This document shows, piece by piece, positions 1-5,328 of a stretch of DNA of 5,328 nucleotides. A program made the translations under genes and the position numbers. The notes beneath the pieces are model-generated. The model saw only the letters and a list, made by a program, of their open reading frames with translations, did no database searches and was not told where the DNA came from. The DNA comes from Hyphomicrobiales bacterium (lineage in GTDB: Bacteria > Pseudomonadota > Alphaproteobacteria > Rhizobiales > Beijerinckiaceae), in contig PLUH01000083.1 in assembly GCA_003164825.1 (NCBI GenBank), positions 7,270 through 12,597 of the forward strand, in the 5' to 3' direction. Within the stretch, counting starts at the first letter, position 1. Every line of letters begins with the position of its first letter.

Positions 1-147
1 TTGCTGGCCACGGTGCTGCAGCACGAGATCGACCACCTCGATGGCGTCCTCTTCATCGACCACATCTCCAAGCTCAAGCGCGACCGGGTGATCAAGAAAT
101 TCCAGAAGGCCGCCAAGCGCGCCGGCGACGGCTCGCACGTGCTGTAA
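1..147 (+). CDS. def: Peptide deformylase, C-terminal part (5' end outside window)
   Basis: Frame 1 is open from the first base to a TAA at 145-147 and gives 48 residues. Near its start is QHEIDHLDG (bases 19-45), the third conserved motif of peptide deformylase. In this family the two His of HExxH bind the catalytic metal, and the Glu between them is the general base. The next stretch, VLFIDHISKLKRD, is also typical of the family, followed by a Lys/Arg-rich tail (KKFQKAAKRAG) as in alphaproteobacterial enzymes. The enzyme removes the formyl group from the N-terminal Met of nascent proteins at the ribosome. The first two motifs, and so most of the active site, lie upstream of the window. The next gene starts 36 bases downstream on the same strand with no visible terminator between, so read-through is likely. 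Identification is firm; only completeness is unknown. Confidence 0.95.
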   Translation: MLATVLQHEIDHLDGVLFIDHISKLKRDRVIKKFQKAAKRAGDGSHVL

Positions 148-171
148 GGGCCGGGACAAGTTCACCTCTCA

Positions 172-176
172 CGGAG
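172..176 (+). promoter_or_regulatory. Ribosome binding site that decides the dehydrogenase start
   Basis: The sequence CGGAG lies at 172-176. Two in-frame ATGs follow, at 178 and 184. The first is only one base from the purine run, too close for initiation. The second is seven bases away, which is normal spacing. The second ATG also gives the usual short lead (MQRVALLGLG) into the dinucleotide-binding fold. This favours 184 as the true start. Confidence 0.6.
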
Positions 177-183
177 CATGATC

Positions 184-1038
184 ATGCAACGCGTAGCGCT
201 TCTTGGACTTGGCACGATGGGCGCCGGCATGGCCGCCAACTGGCTCGCCAAAGGCTTTGGTCTGACGGTTTGGAATCGAACCCGGGCCAGGACGCAGGCG
301 CTTGCGGACAAAGGCGCCAGAGTCGCGACGACGCCGCGCGAGGCGGCCGAGGGCGCCGACTGCGTCTTCGCGATGGTGGCGGACGACGCGGCCTCGCGGG
401 CTGTCTGGCTCGGCGACGATGGCGCGCTCGCCGGAGCGAAGACGGGCGCGGTCGTCGTCGAATCGAGCACACTGACGCCCGATTGGGTGCGCGAGCTCGC
501 CGGGCACGCTCGCGCCAGGGGATGCGCCTTCCTCGACGCGCCGGTCGGCGGCAGCCGTCAGGCGGCGGCGTCCGGCGAGCTCAGGTTCTTTGTCGGCGGC
601 GACGCTGCGACGCTCGACAAGGCGCGGCCTGCGCTTATCGCAATCGGAAGCAAGATCGACTTGCTCGGACCGGCGGGCGCCGGGGCGACCTGGAAGCTCA
701 TCAACAACCAGCTCATCGCCGCCCAGGTCGCCGCTCTGGGCGAAGCGCTCGATGTGGCGCGGAAGGCCGGTTTCCGGCCGGTGCAGATCTCCAGTCTCAT
801 CCTCAACGGCGCCGCATCGAGCCCGATCGTGAAGATGAAACTGCCGAGCATGCTTAACGGCGATTACGATGAGCCGGACTTCGCGCTTTCTCTCATGCTG
901 AAGGACGCGCGCTACGCGGCGGCGCTCGCCCAATCGCTCGGCGCGCCCGCCGACCTCGTCTCGAGCGCGGTCAAAGCGTTCGCCCGCGCCGAAGCCAAGG
1001 GACTGGGGGCTAAGGACATCGCCGCGGTGGCGGGGTGA
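184..1038 (+). CDS. NAD(P)-dependent oxidoreductase, beta-hydroxyacid dehydrogenase (HIBADH/GLYR-like) family
   Basis: A 284-residue soluble enzyme of the family holding 3-hydroxyisobutyrate dehydrogenase, tartronate semialdehyde reductase and glyoxylate/succinic semialdehyde reductases. Numbered from ATG 184, the N-terminal Rossmann fold carries GLGTMG (residues 8-13), which binds the dinucleotide. WNRT (30-33) follows the second strand; an Asn-Arg-Thr/Ser here usually goes with NADPH, where NADH enzymes often have an acidic residue. ESSTL (93-97) and DAPVGGSRQAA (118-128) are the substrate-contact segments. GATWKLINNQL (167-177) holds the catalytic Lys171 and Asn175, and an all-helical C-terminal domain completes the fold. 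Length is typical (about 285-300). An upstream ATG at 178 would add two residues but sits too close to the ribosome site. It lies between def and the ATPase on the same strand, probably in one transcript. Family membership is secure. The substrate cannot be told from sequence, so no symbol is given. Confidence 0.9.
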   Translation: MQRVALLGLGTMGAGMAANWLAKGFGLTVWNRTRARTQALADKGARVATTPREAAEGADCVFAMVADDAASRAVWLGDDGALAGAKTGAVVVESSTLTPDWVRELAGHARARGCAFLDAPVGGSRQAAASGELRFFVGGDAATLDKARPALIAIGSKIDLLGPAGAGATWKLINNQLIAAQVAALGEALDVARKAGFRPVQISSLILNGAASSPIVKMKLPSMLNGDYDEPDFALSLMLKDARYAAALAQSLGAPADLVSSAVKAFARAEAKGLGAKDIAAVAG

Positions 1039-1065
1039 TCAGGGGTCGGTTCGGAGAGGCAGCCG

Positions 1066-3780
1066 ATGCAGGATAAGCCCGCGGCCGCCGAACGCCCCTG
1101 GCACGCGGAAACCGCCGCGGCCGCGCTCGAGCGCTGCCGCGCCTCGGCCCAAGGATTGACGTCCGCCGAGGCCGCGCAGCGCCTCGAGGCGAACGGGCCT
1201 AACCGCCTGCCGGCCGGCAAGCGGCGTTCGCTCGCGGCGCGACTCTTCGCCCAGGTCAACAACCTCCTGATTTATGTCCTGCTCGCTTCGGCGCTGATCG
1301 CCTTCCTGCTCGGCCACGGCGTCGATACCGTGGTCATCCTTGGCGTAGTCGTCATCAACGCGACAATCGGCTTCATCCAGGAGGGCCGGGCCGAAAAGGC
1401 GCTGGACGCGATTCGCGGCATGCTCACCCGCGAGACGTCAGTCATGCGCGACGGCCGGCGGCTCACGGTTCCGGTCGAAAGCCTGGTCGTCGGCGACGTC
1501 GTCTTGACTGAGGCGGGCGATCGCATTCCCGCCGACCTCAGGCTGCTCCGCGCGAGCAGCCTCAGGATCGAAGAAGCGGTGCTGACCGGCGAATCGGCGC
1601 CGGCGGACAAGGCGACCGAGCCGGTCGCGGCTGACGCTCCGCTGGGCGATCGCGCTTCGATCGCCTATTCCGGGACGCTGGTCGCGGGCGGCCAGGGCGC
1701 GGGCCTGGTCATCGCGACCGGCGCTGCGACCGAGCTTGGGCGCATCAGCGCCATGGTCGGGGGCGTCGAATCCCTGACTACGCCGCTCCTGCGCCAGATG
1801 GACGCCTTCGCCAGGCGGCTGACGATCGTCATCCTTGCGGTCGCGGCCTGCGTCTGCGCCTTCGCCGCGCTGGTTCGCGGCTACGAGATCGAGCAGGCGT
1901 TCATGGCTGCCGTCGGCGTCGCGGTCGCCGCCATTCCCGAGGGCCTGCCGGCGGTGATGACGATCACGCTTGCGATCGGCGTCCGCCGGATGGCCGAGCG
2001 CAACGCCATCATCCGACGCCTTCCCGCCGTCGAGACGCTCGGCGCGGTATCAACGATCTGCTCCGACAAGACCGGCACGCTGACCTTGAACCAGATGACC
2101 GCCGAAGCGGTCTTGACCGCCTCGGGCGCGTTCGCCGCGACCGGCGCCGGCTATGAGCCACGCGGCGCGCTTCTTCTCGACGGCGTCGCGACCGAGCCTT
2201 CGGCCCATCCCGCGCTCGGCGAGATCGCGCTCGCCGCCGTGCTCTGCAACGATGCGTCGTTGCGCCAGGCGGACTCGGACTGGATCGTCGATGGCGATCC
2301 GATGGAGGGCGCGCTGATCGCCTTGGGGATCAAGGCCGGCGTCGACGCCGAGGCGGCGCGGCGCGACTTCCCACGCCTGGCGGAGATCCCCTTCGATGCT
2401 CGCCACCGCTTCATGGCGACCCTCAATCGCGCCGGCGCCGACCGGCTTATCACCGTCAAGGGCGCTCCCGAACGGGTGCTCGAACTCTGCGACCGCCAGC
2501 GCTCGGCGACGGGCGACGAGTCGTTGGACGCGCCGATGTGGCGCGCTGCGATCGATAGCCTCGCCGCCCGCGGCCAGCGCGTCATCGCCTTCGCTTCGAA
2601 GCGCGCGGCGCCCGGCGCCGACAGCCTGGAATTCGCGGACGTCGAAACCGGCGATTCGACGCTGCTCGGCCTGGTCGGGCTCATCGATCCGCCTCGGCCG
2701 GAAGCGGTTCGGGCGATCGCCGACTGCCGGGCGGCGGGCATCGACGTCAAGATGATCACCGGCGATCACGCCTCGACCGCGGCCGCAATCGCGCGTGAGC
2801 TCGGCCTGGGCGACGGCTCGGTCGACGCCCTGACCGGCCGCGCCATCGACGCCATGGACGACGTCGCATTGCGCGCCGCGCTGCCGACGACAGCGGTGTT
2901 CGCGCGCACCAGTCCCGAGCACAAGCTGAGGCTGGTCGAGGCGCTGCAGGCGGACGGCGCGGTGGTGTCGATGACCGGCGACGGCGTCAACGACGCGCCG
3001 GCCTTGAAGCGCGCCGACGTCGGCGTGGCGATGGGCCGCAAGGGCACGGAAGCCGCCAAAGAAGCGGCCGAGATGGTTCTGGCGGACGACAATTTCGCCA
3101 CCATCGCCGCCGCGGTGCGCGAGGGCCGAATCGTCTACGACAACCTGGTCAAGGTGCTCGGCTGGACGCTGCCGACCAACGGCGGCCAGGCGATGGCGAT
3201 CGTCGCCGCCATCCTCGCCGGCGTCACCCTGCCGATGACGCCAGCGCAGATTCTGTGGGTCAACATGGTCACCGGCGTGACGCTCGGGCTGGCGTTCGCC
3301 TTCGACCCGGCCGAGCCCGGCGTCATGCGCCGCCCGCCGCGCGACCCCCGCGCGCCGATCCTCTCGGGGCACCTTGTATGGCGGACCGCGCTGGTGTCGG
3401 CTTTGTTTTGCGTCGTCGTGTTCGCGGTTTTCTTCTGGGCGCTGAGGCGCGGCGAGGAGCTCGAGCACGCCCAGACCTTCGCCGTCAACGCGATGGTCGG
3501 GCTCGAGATCGCCTATCTGTTCAGCGTCCGCCTCCGGCATAGCGCCCCATTCGACTTCCGCGCCATCCGCGTGACCCCCGCGCTCGCCATCGGCATCGCC
3601 GCCGTCGTCCTCCTGCAAATCGCCTTCACCTACCTGCCCCCGCTCGAATTCCTCTACGACACAAGGCCGATCGACTGGCCCGATATGCTGGTCGCCGGCG
3701 CCGCGGCGGTTGGGCTCATCCTGGTGCTGGAGCTGGAGAAGGCGATCCGCATCGGGCTGTTCGGGGCGGCGCGGGCGTGA
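1066..3780 (+). CDS. P-type cation-transporting ATPase (P2 type, SERCA/CtpF-like)
   Basis: A complete 904-residue inner-membrane ion pump. In order: an N-terminal cation-ATPase domain (about 10-65), M1-M2 (about 66-104), the actuator domain with TGES (174-177), and M3 (about 252-270). M4 follows with PEGLPA (291-296), then the phosphorylation site DKTGTLT with Asp334. The nucleotide-binding domain has KGAPE (465-469), the P-domain TGDGVNDAP (637-645), and six C-terminal helices end near 893. All catalytic motifs are intact. The membrane layout and PEGLPA motif mark the P2 class (Ca, Na/K or Mn type) rather than heavy-metal P1B pumps, since no CPC or N-terminal CxxC is present. By alignment to SERCA, Glu292, Asn705, Asn733, Thr736 and Glu814 match E309, N768, N796, T799 and E908, but E771 is Gln708 and D800 is Gly737, so the ion cannot be assumed to be calcium. 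The start is supported by GGAGAGG at 1053-1059, six bases before the ATG. The gene begins 27 bases after the dehydrogenase stop. Confidence 0.95.
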   Translation: MQDKPAAAERPWHAETAAAALERCRASAQGLTSAEAAQRLEANGPNRLPAGKRRSLAARLFAQVNNLLIYVLLASALIAFLLGHGVDTVVILGVVVINATIGFIQEGRAEKALDAIRGMLTRETSVMRDGRRLTVPVESLVVGDVVLTEAGDRIPADLRLLRASSLRIEEAVLTGESAPADKATEPVAADAPLGDRASIAYSGTLVAGGQGAGLVIATGAATELGRISAMVGGVESLTTPLLRQMDAFARRLTIVILAVAACVCAFAALVRGYEIEQAFMAAVGVAVAAIPEGLPAVMTITLAIGVRRMAERNAIIRRLPAVETLGAVSTICSDKTGTLTLNQMTAEAVLTASGAFAATGAGYEPRGALLLDGVATEPSAHPALGEIALAAVLCNDASLRQADSDWIVDGDPMEGALIALGIKAGVDAEAARRDFPRLAEIPFDARHRFMATLNRAGADRLITVKGAPERVLELCDRQRSATGDESLDAPMWRAAIDSLAARGQRVIAFASKRAAPGADSLEFADVETGDSTLLGLVGLIDPPRPEAVRAIADCRAAGIDVKMITGDHASTAAAIARELGLGDGSVDALTGRAIDAMDDVALRAALPTTAVFARTSPEHKLRLVEALQADGAVVSMTGDGVNDAPALKRADVGVAMGRKGTEAAKEAAEMVLADDNFATIAAAVREGRIVYDNLVKVLGWTLPTNGGQAMAIVAAILAGVTLPMTPAQILWVNMVTGVTLGLAFAFDPAEPGVMRRPPRDPRAPILSGHLVWRTALVSALFCVVVFAVFFWALRRGEELEHAQTFAVNAMVGLEIAYLFSVRLRHSAPFDFRAIRVTPALAIGIAAVVLLQIAFTYLPPLEFLYDTRPIDWPDMLVAGAAAVGLILVLELEKAIRIGLFGAARA

Positions 3781-3929
3781 GGCGAGATCGGAGAGGCTGG
3801 TCGCGACCCGTCTGCACGGACTGGGCGCCTGAGACGCGGAAATTTCTCGAAAAGGCGCAACGGGATCTTGCCAACGGGAAAAGAATTGCCGCGATCGAGT
3901 TGGCGGACGTCGCGGCCCGTTCCGCCTGA
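3777..3929 (+). pseudogene. Remnant of a HEPN-domain protein (N-terminal half only)
   Basis: The frame read from 3777 contains DWAPETRKFLEKAQRDLANG (bases 3819-3878) and then KRIAAIELADVAARSA, ending in TGA at 3927-3929. From memory of the family this closely matches the first helices of HEPN-domain proteins (pattern: FLxKAxxDL, then a helix leading into AARxAYYAAFHAA). The stop falls exactly where the invariant AYYAAFHAA helix should begin. No continuation is seen in any frame downstream, so the RNase-type R-x4-6-H motif region and the rest are missing. A GTG at 3777 overlaps the ATPase stop by four bases (GTGA) and could start a 50-residue peptide, but its first 14 residues look unlike the family and no good ribosome site precedes it. 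I therefore read it as a degraded gene. HEPN proteins are often toxins or RNases paired with a nucleotidyltransferase antitoxin; no such partner is in the window. Identification rests on visual pattern only. Confidence 0.55.
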
Positions 3930-4010
3930 GCGCTTTGTCGCGCGGATTCGGGCGGTTTTGGAGGGCCAAGTTTAGATCGCTGTGCGCGCCGATGATTCGA
4001 CGGCTGCACG

Positions 4011-4904
4011 CTATCCGCCGCGGCTTCGCGCCAGCCCATCCTCCGCCTCCGCCGTCGATAGCCACCATCCCTCGCCCTTAAGCCAGCACGTGTCGTCGGG
4101 CTCTTCGGGCGGGCGGCGCAGCGATTTGACGGCGGCGTAGTCGGCTCGCGCGAGCGCCGCGGTCAAGCGCGCCTCGGCGTCGGGGTTGCGTCCGCCCATG
4201 CAGGGGATGATGCCGGTTCGGGAGGCGAAGCGGACCGGATAGCGGGAGCCGCGGCGCGTAATGATGAGGAACGCGCCCCACAGGTTGGCGCTGGTGAGCG
4301 GAACGAGAAGCCGGCCGTTGTCGGCCTTCAGCGAATCGAGCCATGGCGGCGCGAGATGCGAAACGCCGGCGTTGACGACGATCGCATCGACTCGCTCATC
4401 GGCAACGAAAGCAAAGCCGTCGGCTGTGACGACGTTCGCCTGCGGCCAGGCGCGGGCCAGGTTCGCGCGCGCCCGCTCGGCGAGGCCGGGGTCGATCTCG
4501 ATCGCCGCCACCCGGCCGGCAGGGCCGACGATCTCGGCAATTATGGCGCTATAGTAGCCCAAACCGGCGCCGACATGGATCACGCGCTCGCCGGCCTTGA
4601 GCCCAAGCTGATCGATGAGGTTCGCCCACAGACTGGGCTGGCCGTTGTTGAGCCGGCGCGTCTCGTCGATCGCGACCAGGATGTCGTGGCAGAGACGCCT
4701 GGGATCGGCGTCGTCGGTGGTCCAGTAGTCGGGGCCGCGCATCGGGCTTAGGACCCGCCACGGCCCCGGCCCGGCGAAATGCTCGCGTGGAACGGTCGCG
4801 AACGCTTCGACAACCGCCGGCGAGCGCACATGGGCGGTATGGCGCAATTCCTCGGCGAACCAGCGCCGCGCCCGCCCGATGTCGTCCGGTCGCTCGGAGA
4901 GCAT
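4011..4904 (-). CDS. Protein-L-isoaspartate O-methyltransferase-family SAM-dependent methyltransferase
   Basis: A 297-residue cytoplasmic protein with a class I methyltransferase fold. Residues 35-43 (FATVPREHF) match the VPRExF signature near the start of isoaspartate methyltransferases. LNNGQPSLWANLIDQLGL (85-102) stands where Pcm has its GQTIS-type substrate loop. VIHVGAGLGYYSAIIAEIVG (108-127) is SAM motif I, AIEID (134-138) gives the acidic residue for the ribose, ADGF (161-164) is the adenine-side loop, and DAIVVNAGVSHLAPPWLDSL (173-192) with GRLLVPL (197-203) forms motifs II-III. Canonical Pcm is about 210 residues. This one is longer, with an insert at about 44-84 and a C-terminal extension of about 80 residues. 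Pcm repairs isoaspartyl residues in aged proteins, but the altered loop leaves the substrate open. The start at 4904 has AGGAGA at 4909-4914 at normal spacing. The gene converges on the ATPase and stands alone. Confidence 0.85.
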   Translation of the reverse strand: MLSERPDDIGRARRWFAEELRHTAHVRSPAVVEAFATVPREHFAGPGPWRVLSPMRGPDYWTTDDADPRRLCHDILVAIDETRRLNNGQPSLWANLIDQLGLKAGERVIHVGAGLGYYSAIIAEIVGPAGRVAAIEIDPGLAERARANLARAWPQANVVTADGFAFVADERVDAIVVNAGVSHLAPPWLDSLKADNGRLLVPLTSANLWGAFLIITRRGSRYPVRFASRTGIIPCMGGRNPDAEARLTAALARADYAAVKSLRRPPEEPDDTCWLKGEGWWLSTAEAEDGLARSRGG

Positions 4905-4942
4905 GGGTTCTCCTTCGGCAATGCGTTGCGGTTGGCGGGACG

Positions 4943-4971
4943 AGTATATTCATCTCGAGCGTCCTCGTCCG
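4943..4971 (-). promoter_or_regulatory. Candidate promoter for the methyltransferase gene
   Basis: On the minus strand the -10-like hexamer TATACT (4943-4948) matches the consensus at five of six positions. Seventeen bases upstream is CGGACG (4966-4971), which keeps only the central GAC of TTGACA. The predicted transcription start near 4936 would leave a leader of about 30 bases carrying the AGGAGA ribosome site. The -10 stands out in GC-rich DNA, but the weak -35 keeps this tentative. Confidence 0.35.
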
Positions 4972-5112
4972 GCTCGGAGAGCAATCGCCGGATCCCACGC
5001 CGGGAGCGATAAATCGCTTCTCGCCGGACGCCAATCGGCTTCGCGAGCGACGGTGTGGCTTGCAAAGCTCTCGAAGATTCCTCTTTCTGAAAATCGATGT
5101 CCATGGGTGAAT

Positions 5113-5127
5113 GAATTTGGAAAATTC
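5113..5127. repeat. Perfect short inverted repeat in an AT-rich island
   Basis: GAATTT and AAATTC form perfect six-base arms around GGA. An outer pair, TGAATG at 5108-5113 and CATTCA at 5139-5144, brackets the site. Such dyads can be operators for dimeric regulators, but a chance origin in AT-rich DNA is also plausible. No regulator is encoded in the window. Confidence 0.3.
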
Positions 5128-5217
5128 GGCGTCGCTCACATTCATGCTGGCGATATATGCGTTTTTGGGAGCGCCCGGCCTGCGGCTGCTCGCCCGCAAA
5201 GCCGCCATGGGCCCTGC

Positions 5218-5247
5218 TTGCGCGGGCCGCGGGCCCGGTGCTATGCG
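5218..5247 (+). promoter_or_regulatory. Candidate promoter for tRNA-Ser
   Basis: TTGCGC (5218-5223) is followed after 17 bases by CTATGC (5241-5246), preceded by G, giving GCTATG. This resembles the alphaproteobacterial housekeeping pattern of TTGAC then about 17 bases then GCTANAWC. Transcription would begin near 5254, leaving a leader of about 29 bases before the mature tRNA. The spacer holds one GGGCCC palindrome (5231-5236); another lies just upstream (5209-5214). Support is positional and by consensus only. Confidence 0.4.
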
Positions 5248-5282
5248 CCTCGCCTTCGCTCTTCTCCATCGGAGCGCGAGCC

Positions 5283-5328
5283 GGAGGGGTGGCCGAGCGG
5301 TCGAAGGCGCACGCCTGGAAAGTGTGTA
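5283..5328 (+). tRNA. tRNA-Ser (anticodon GGA), 5' part; 3' end outside window
   Basis: The sequence begins with the acceptor strand GGAGGGG (5283-5289), then TG and the D-arm GCC...GGC with the GAGCGGTCGAA loop, which is typical of serine tRNAs. The anticodon stem CACGC (5310-5314) pairs with GTGTG (5322-5326) through four Watson-Crick pairs and one G-T pair. It encloses the seven-base loop CTGGAAA, so the anticodon at 5317-5319 is GGA, reading UCC and UCU. The window stops two bases after the anticodon stem, so the long variable arm, the T-arm and the 3' acceptor strand are not visible. The GGAGGGG start, D-arm and anticodon together make the identity firm. Confidence 0.93.

Larger units (their letters stand above)
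4905..5282. other. Divergent intergenic region without a credible protein gene
   Basis: These 378 bases separate the minus-strand methyltransferase from the plus-strand tRNA. Long open frames exist on both strands, but they have no recognisable protein motif, lack ribosome sites, and run on into the methyltransferase gene in the wrong frame or through the tRNA. The middle part (about 5070-5165) is noticeably more AT-rich than its surroundings, as expected of a control region. It contains a perfect short palindrome at 5113-5127 and, nearer the tRNA, a candidate promoter. No terminator with a clear GC stem and T-run was found. Confidence 0.6.

Noticed and set aside
169..933. A 254-codon minus-strand open frame opposite the dehydrogenase
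   Set aside because: It lies antisense to a clear dehydrogenase with conserved motifs, and its own product is low-complexity and Arg-rich without any known motif.
3958..3969. Small hairpin TTGG-AGGG-CCAA between the convergent genes as a terminator
   Set aside because: The stem is only four pairs and is followed by no proper T-run on either strand, so intrinsic termination is not supported.
2050..4068. A 672-codon open frame on the minus strand across the ATPase
   Set aside because: It is antisense to a complete, motif-rich P-type ATPase, is rich in Arg, Gly, Asp and His as expected of a GC-driven shadow frame, and shows no recognisable domain.
4748..5269. Minus-strand open frames from the intergenic region into the methyltransferase gene
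   Set aside because: They read the methyltransferase codons out of frame, lack ribosome sites and show no conserved motif. The peptide beginning MNVSDAEFSKF (inside 4549-5208) looks least random but has no recognisable relation.
5053..5328. Plus-strand frame open from a GTG to the window end
   Set aside because: It runs straight through the tRNA-Ser gene and has no ribosome site or motif; openness is explained by low stop-codon frequency in GC-rich DNA.
5283..5328. tRNA-Ser as an integration (att) site for a mobile element
   Set aside because: Serine tRNA genes are common targets, but the 3' end used for attachment is outside the window and no integrase or direct repeat is visible.

Overview
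The window is GC-rich throughout, with strong G/C preference at third codon positions and Shine-Dalgarno-type ribosome sites. Together with the style of the peptide deformylase tail and the HEPN-like remnant, this suggests an alphaproteobacterium, perhaps of the Hyphomicrobiales. That placement is an inference from general appearance, not from a marker gene. It reads as chromosomal housekeeping and accessory DNA. I see no insertion sequence, CRISPR array, phage gene or plasmid function.

Layout. Three genes run rightwards and are closely spaced: the last 48 codons of peptide deformylase (1-147), a beta-hydroxyacid dehydrogenase-family NAD(P)-dependent oxidoreductase (184-1038), and a 904-residue P2-type cation-transporting ATPase (1066-3780). 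Gaps of 36 and 27 bases make co-transcription plausible. Directly after the ATPase lies a short reading frame (3777-3929) that resembles the first half of a HEPN-domain protein and then hits a stop; I read it as a gene remnant. A convergent gene on the minus strand (4011-4904) encodes a protein related to protein-L-isoaspartate O-methyltransferase, with a good ribosome site and a candidate promoter. About 380 bases without a credible protein gene follow, containing two candidate divergent promoters and an AT-rich palindrome. The window ends inside a tRNA-Ser gene with anticodon GGA (5283-5328).

How the genes fit together. Peptide deformylase removes the N-terminal formyl group from new proteins. 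The dehydrogenase is a soluble NADPH-type reductase or dehydrogenase of unknown substrate. The ATPase is an inner-membrane ion pump. No shared pathway is evident, so the cluster looks like a transcription unit of convenience.

The points most worth a second look are the HEPN remnant, which has no gene of its own in a simple ORF view; the ATPase ion-binding residues, where two SERCA-type carboxylates are replaced (Gln708 and Gly737); and the unusual N-terminal half of the isoaspartate methyltransferase relative. I did not find evidence for a wholly new system.
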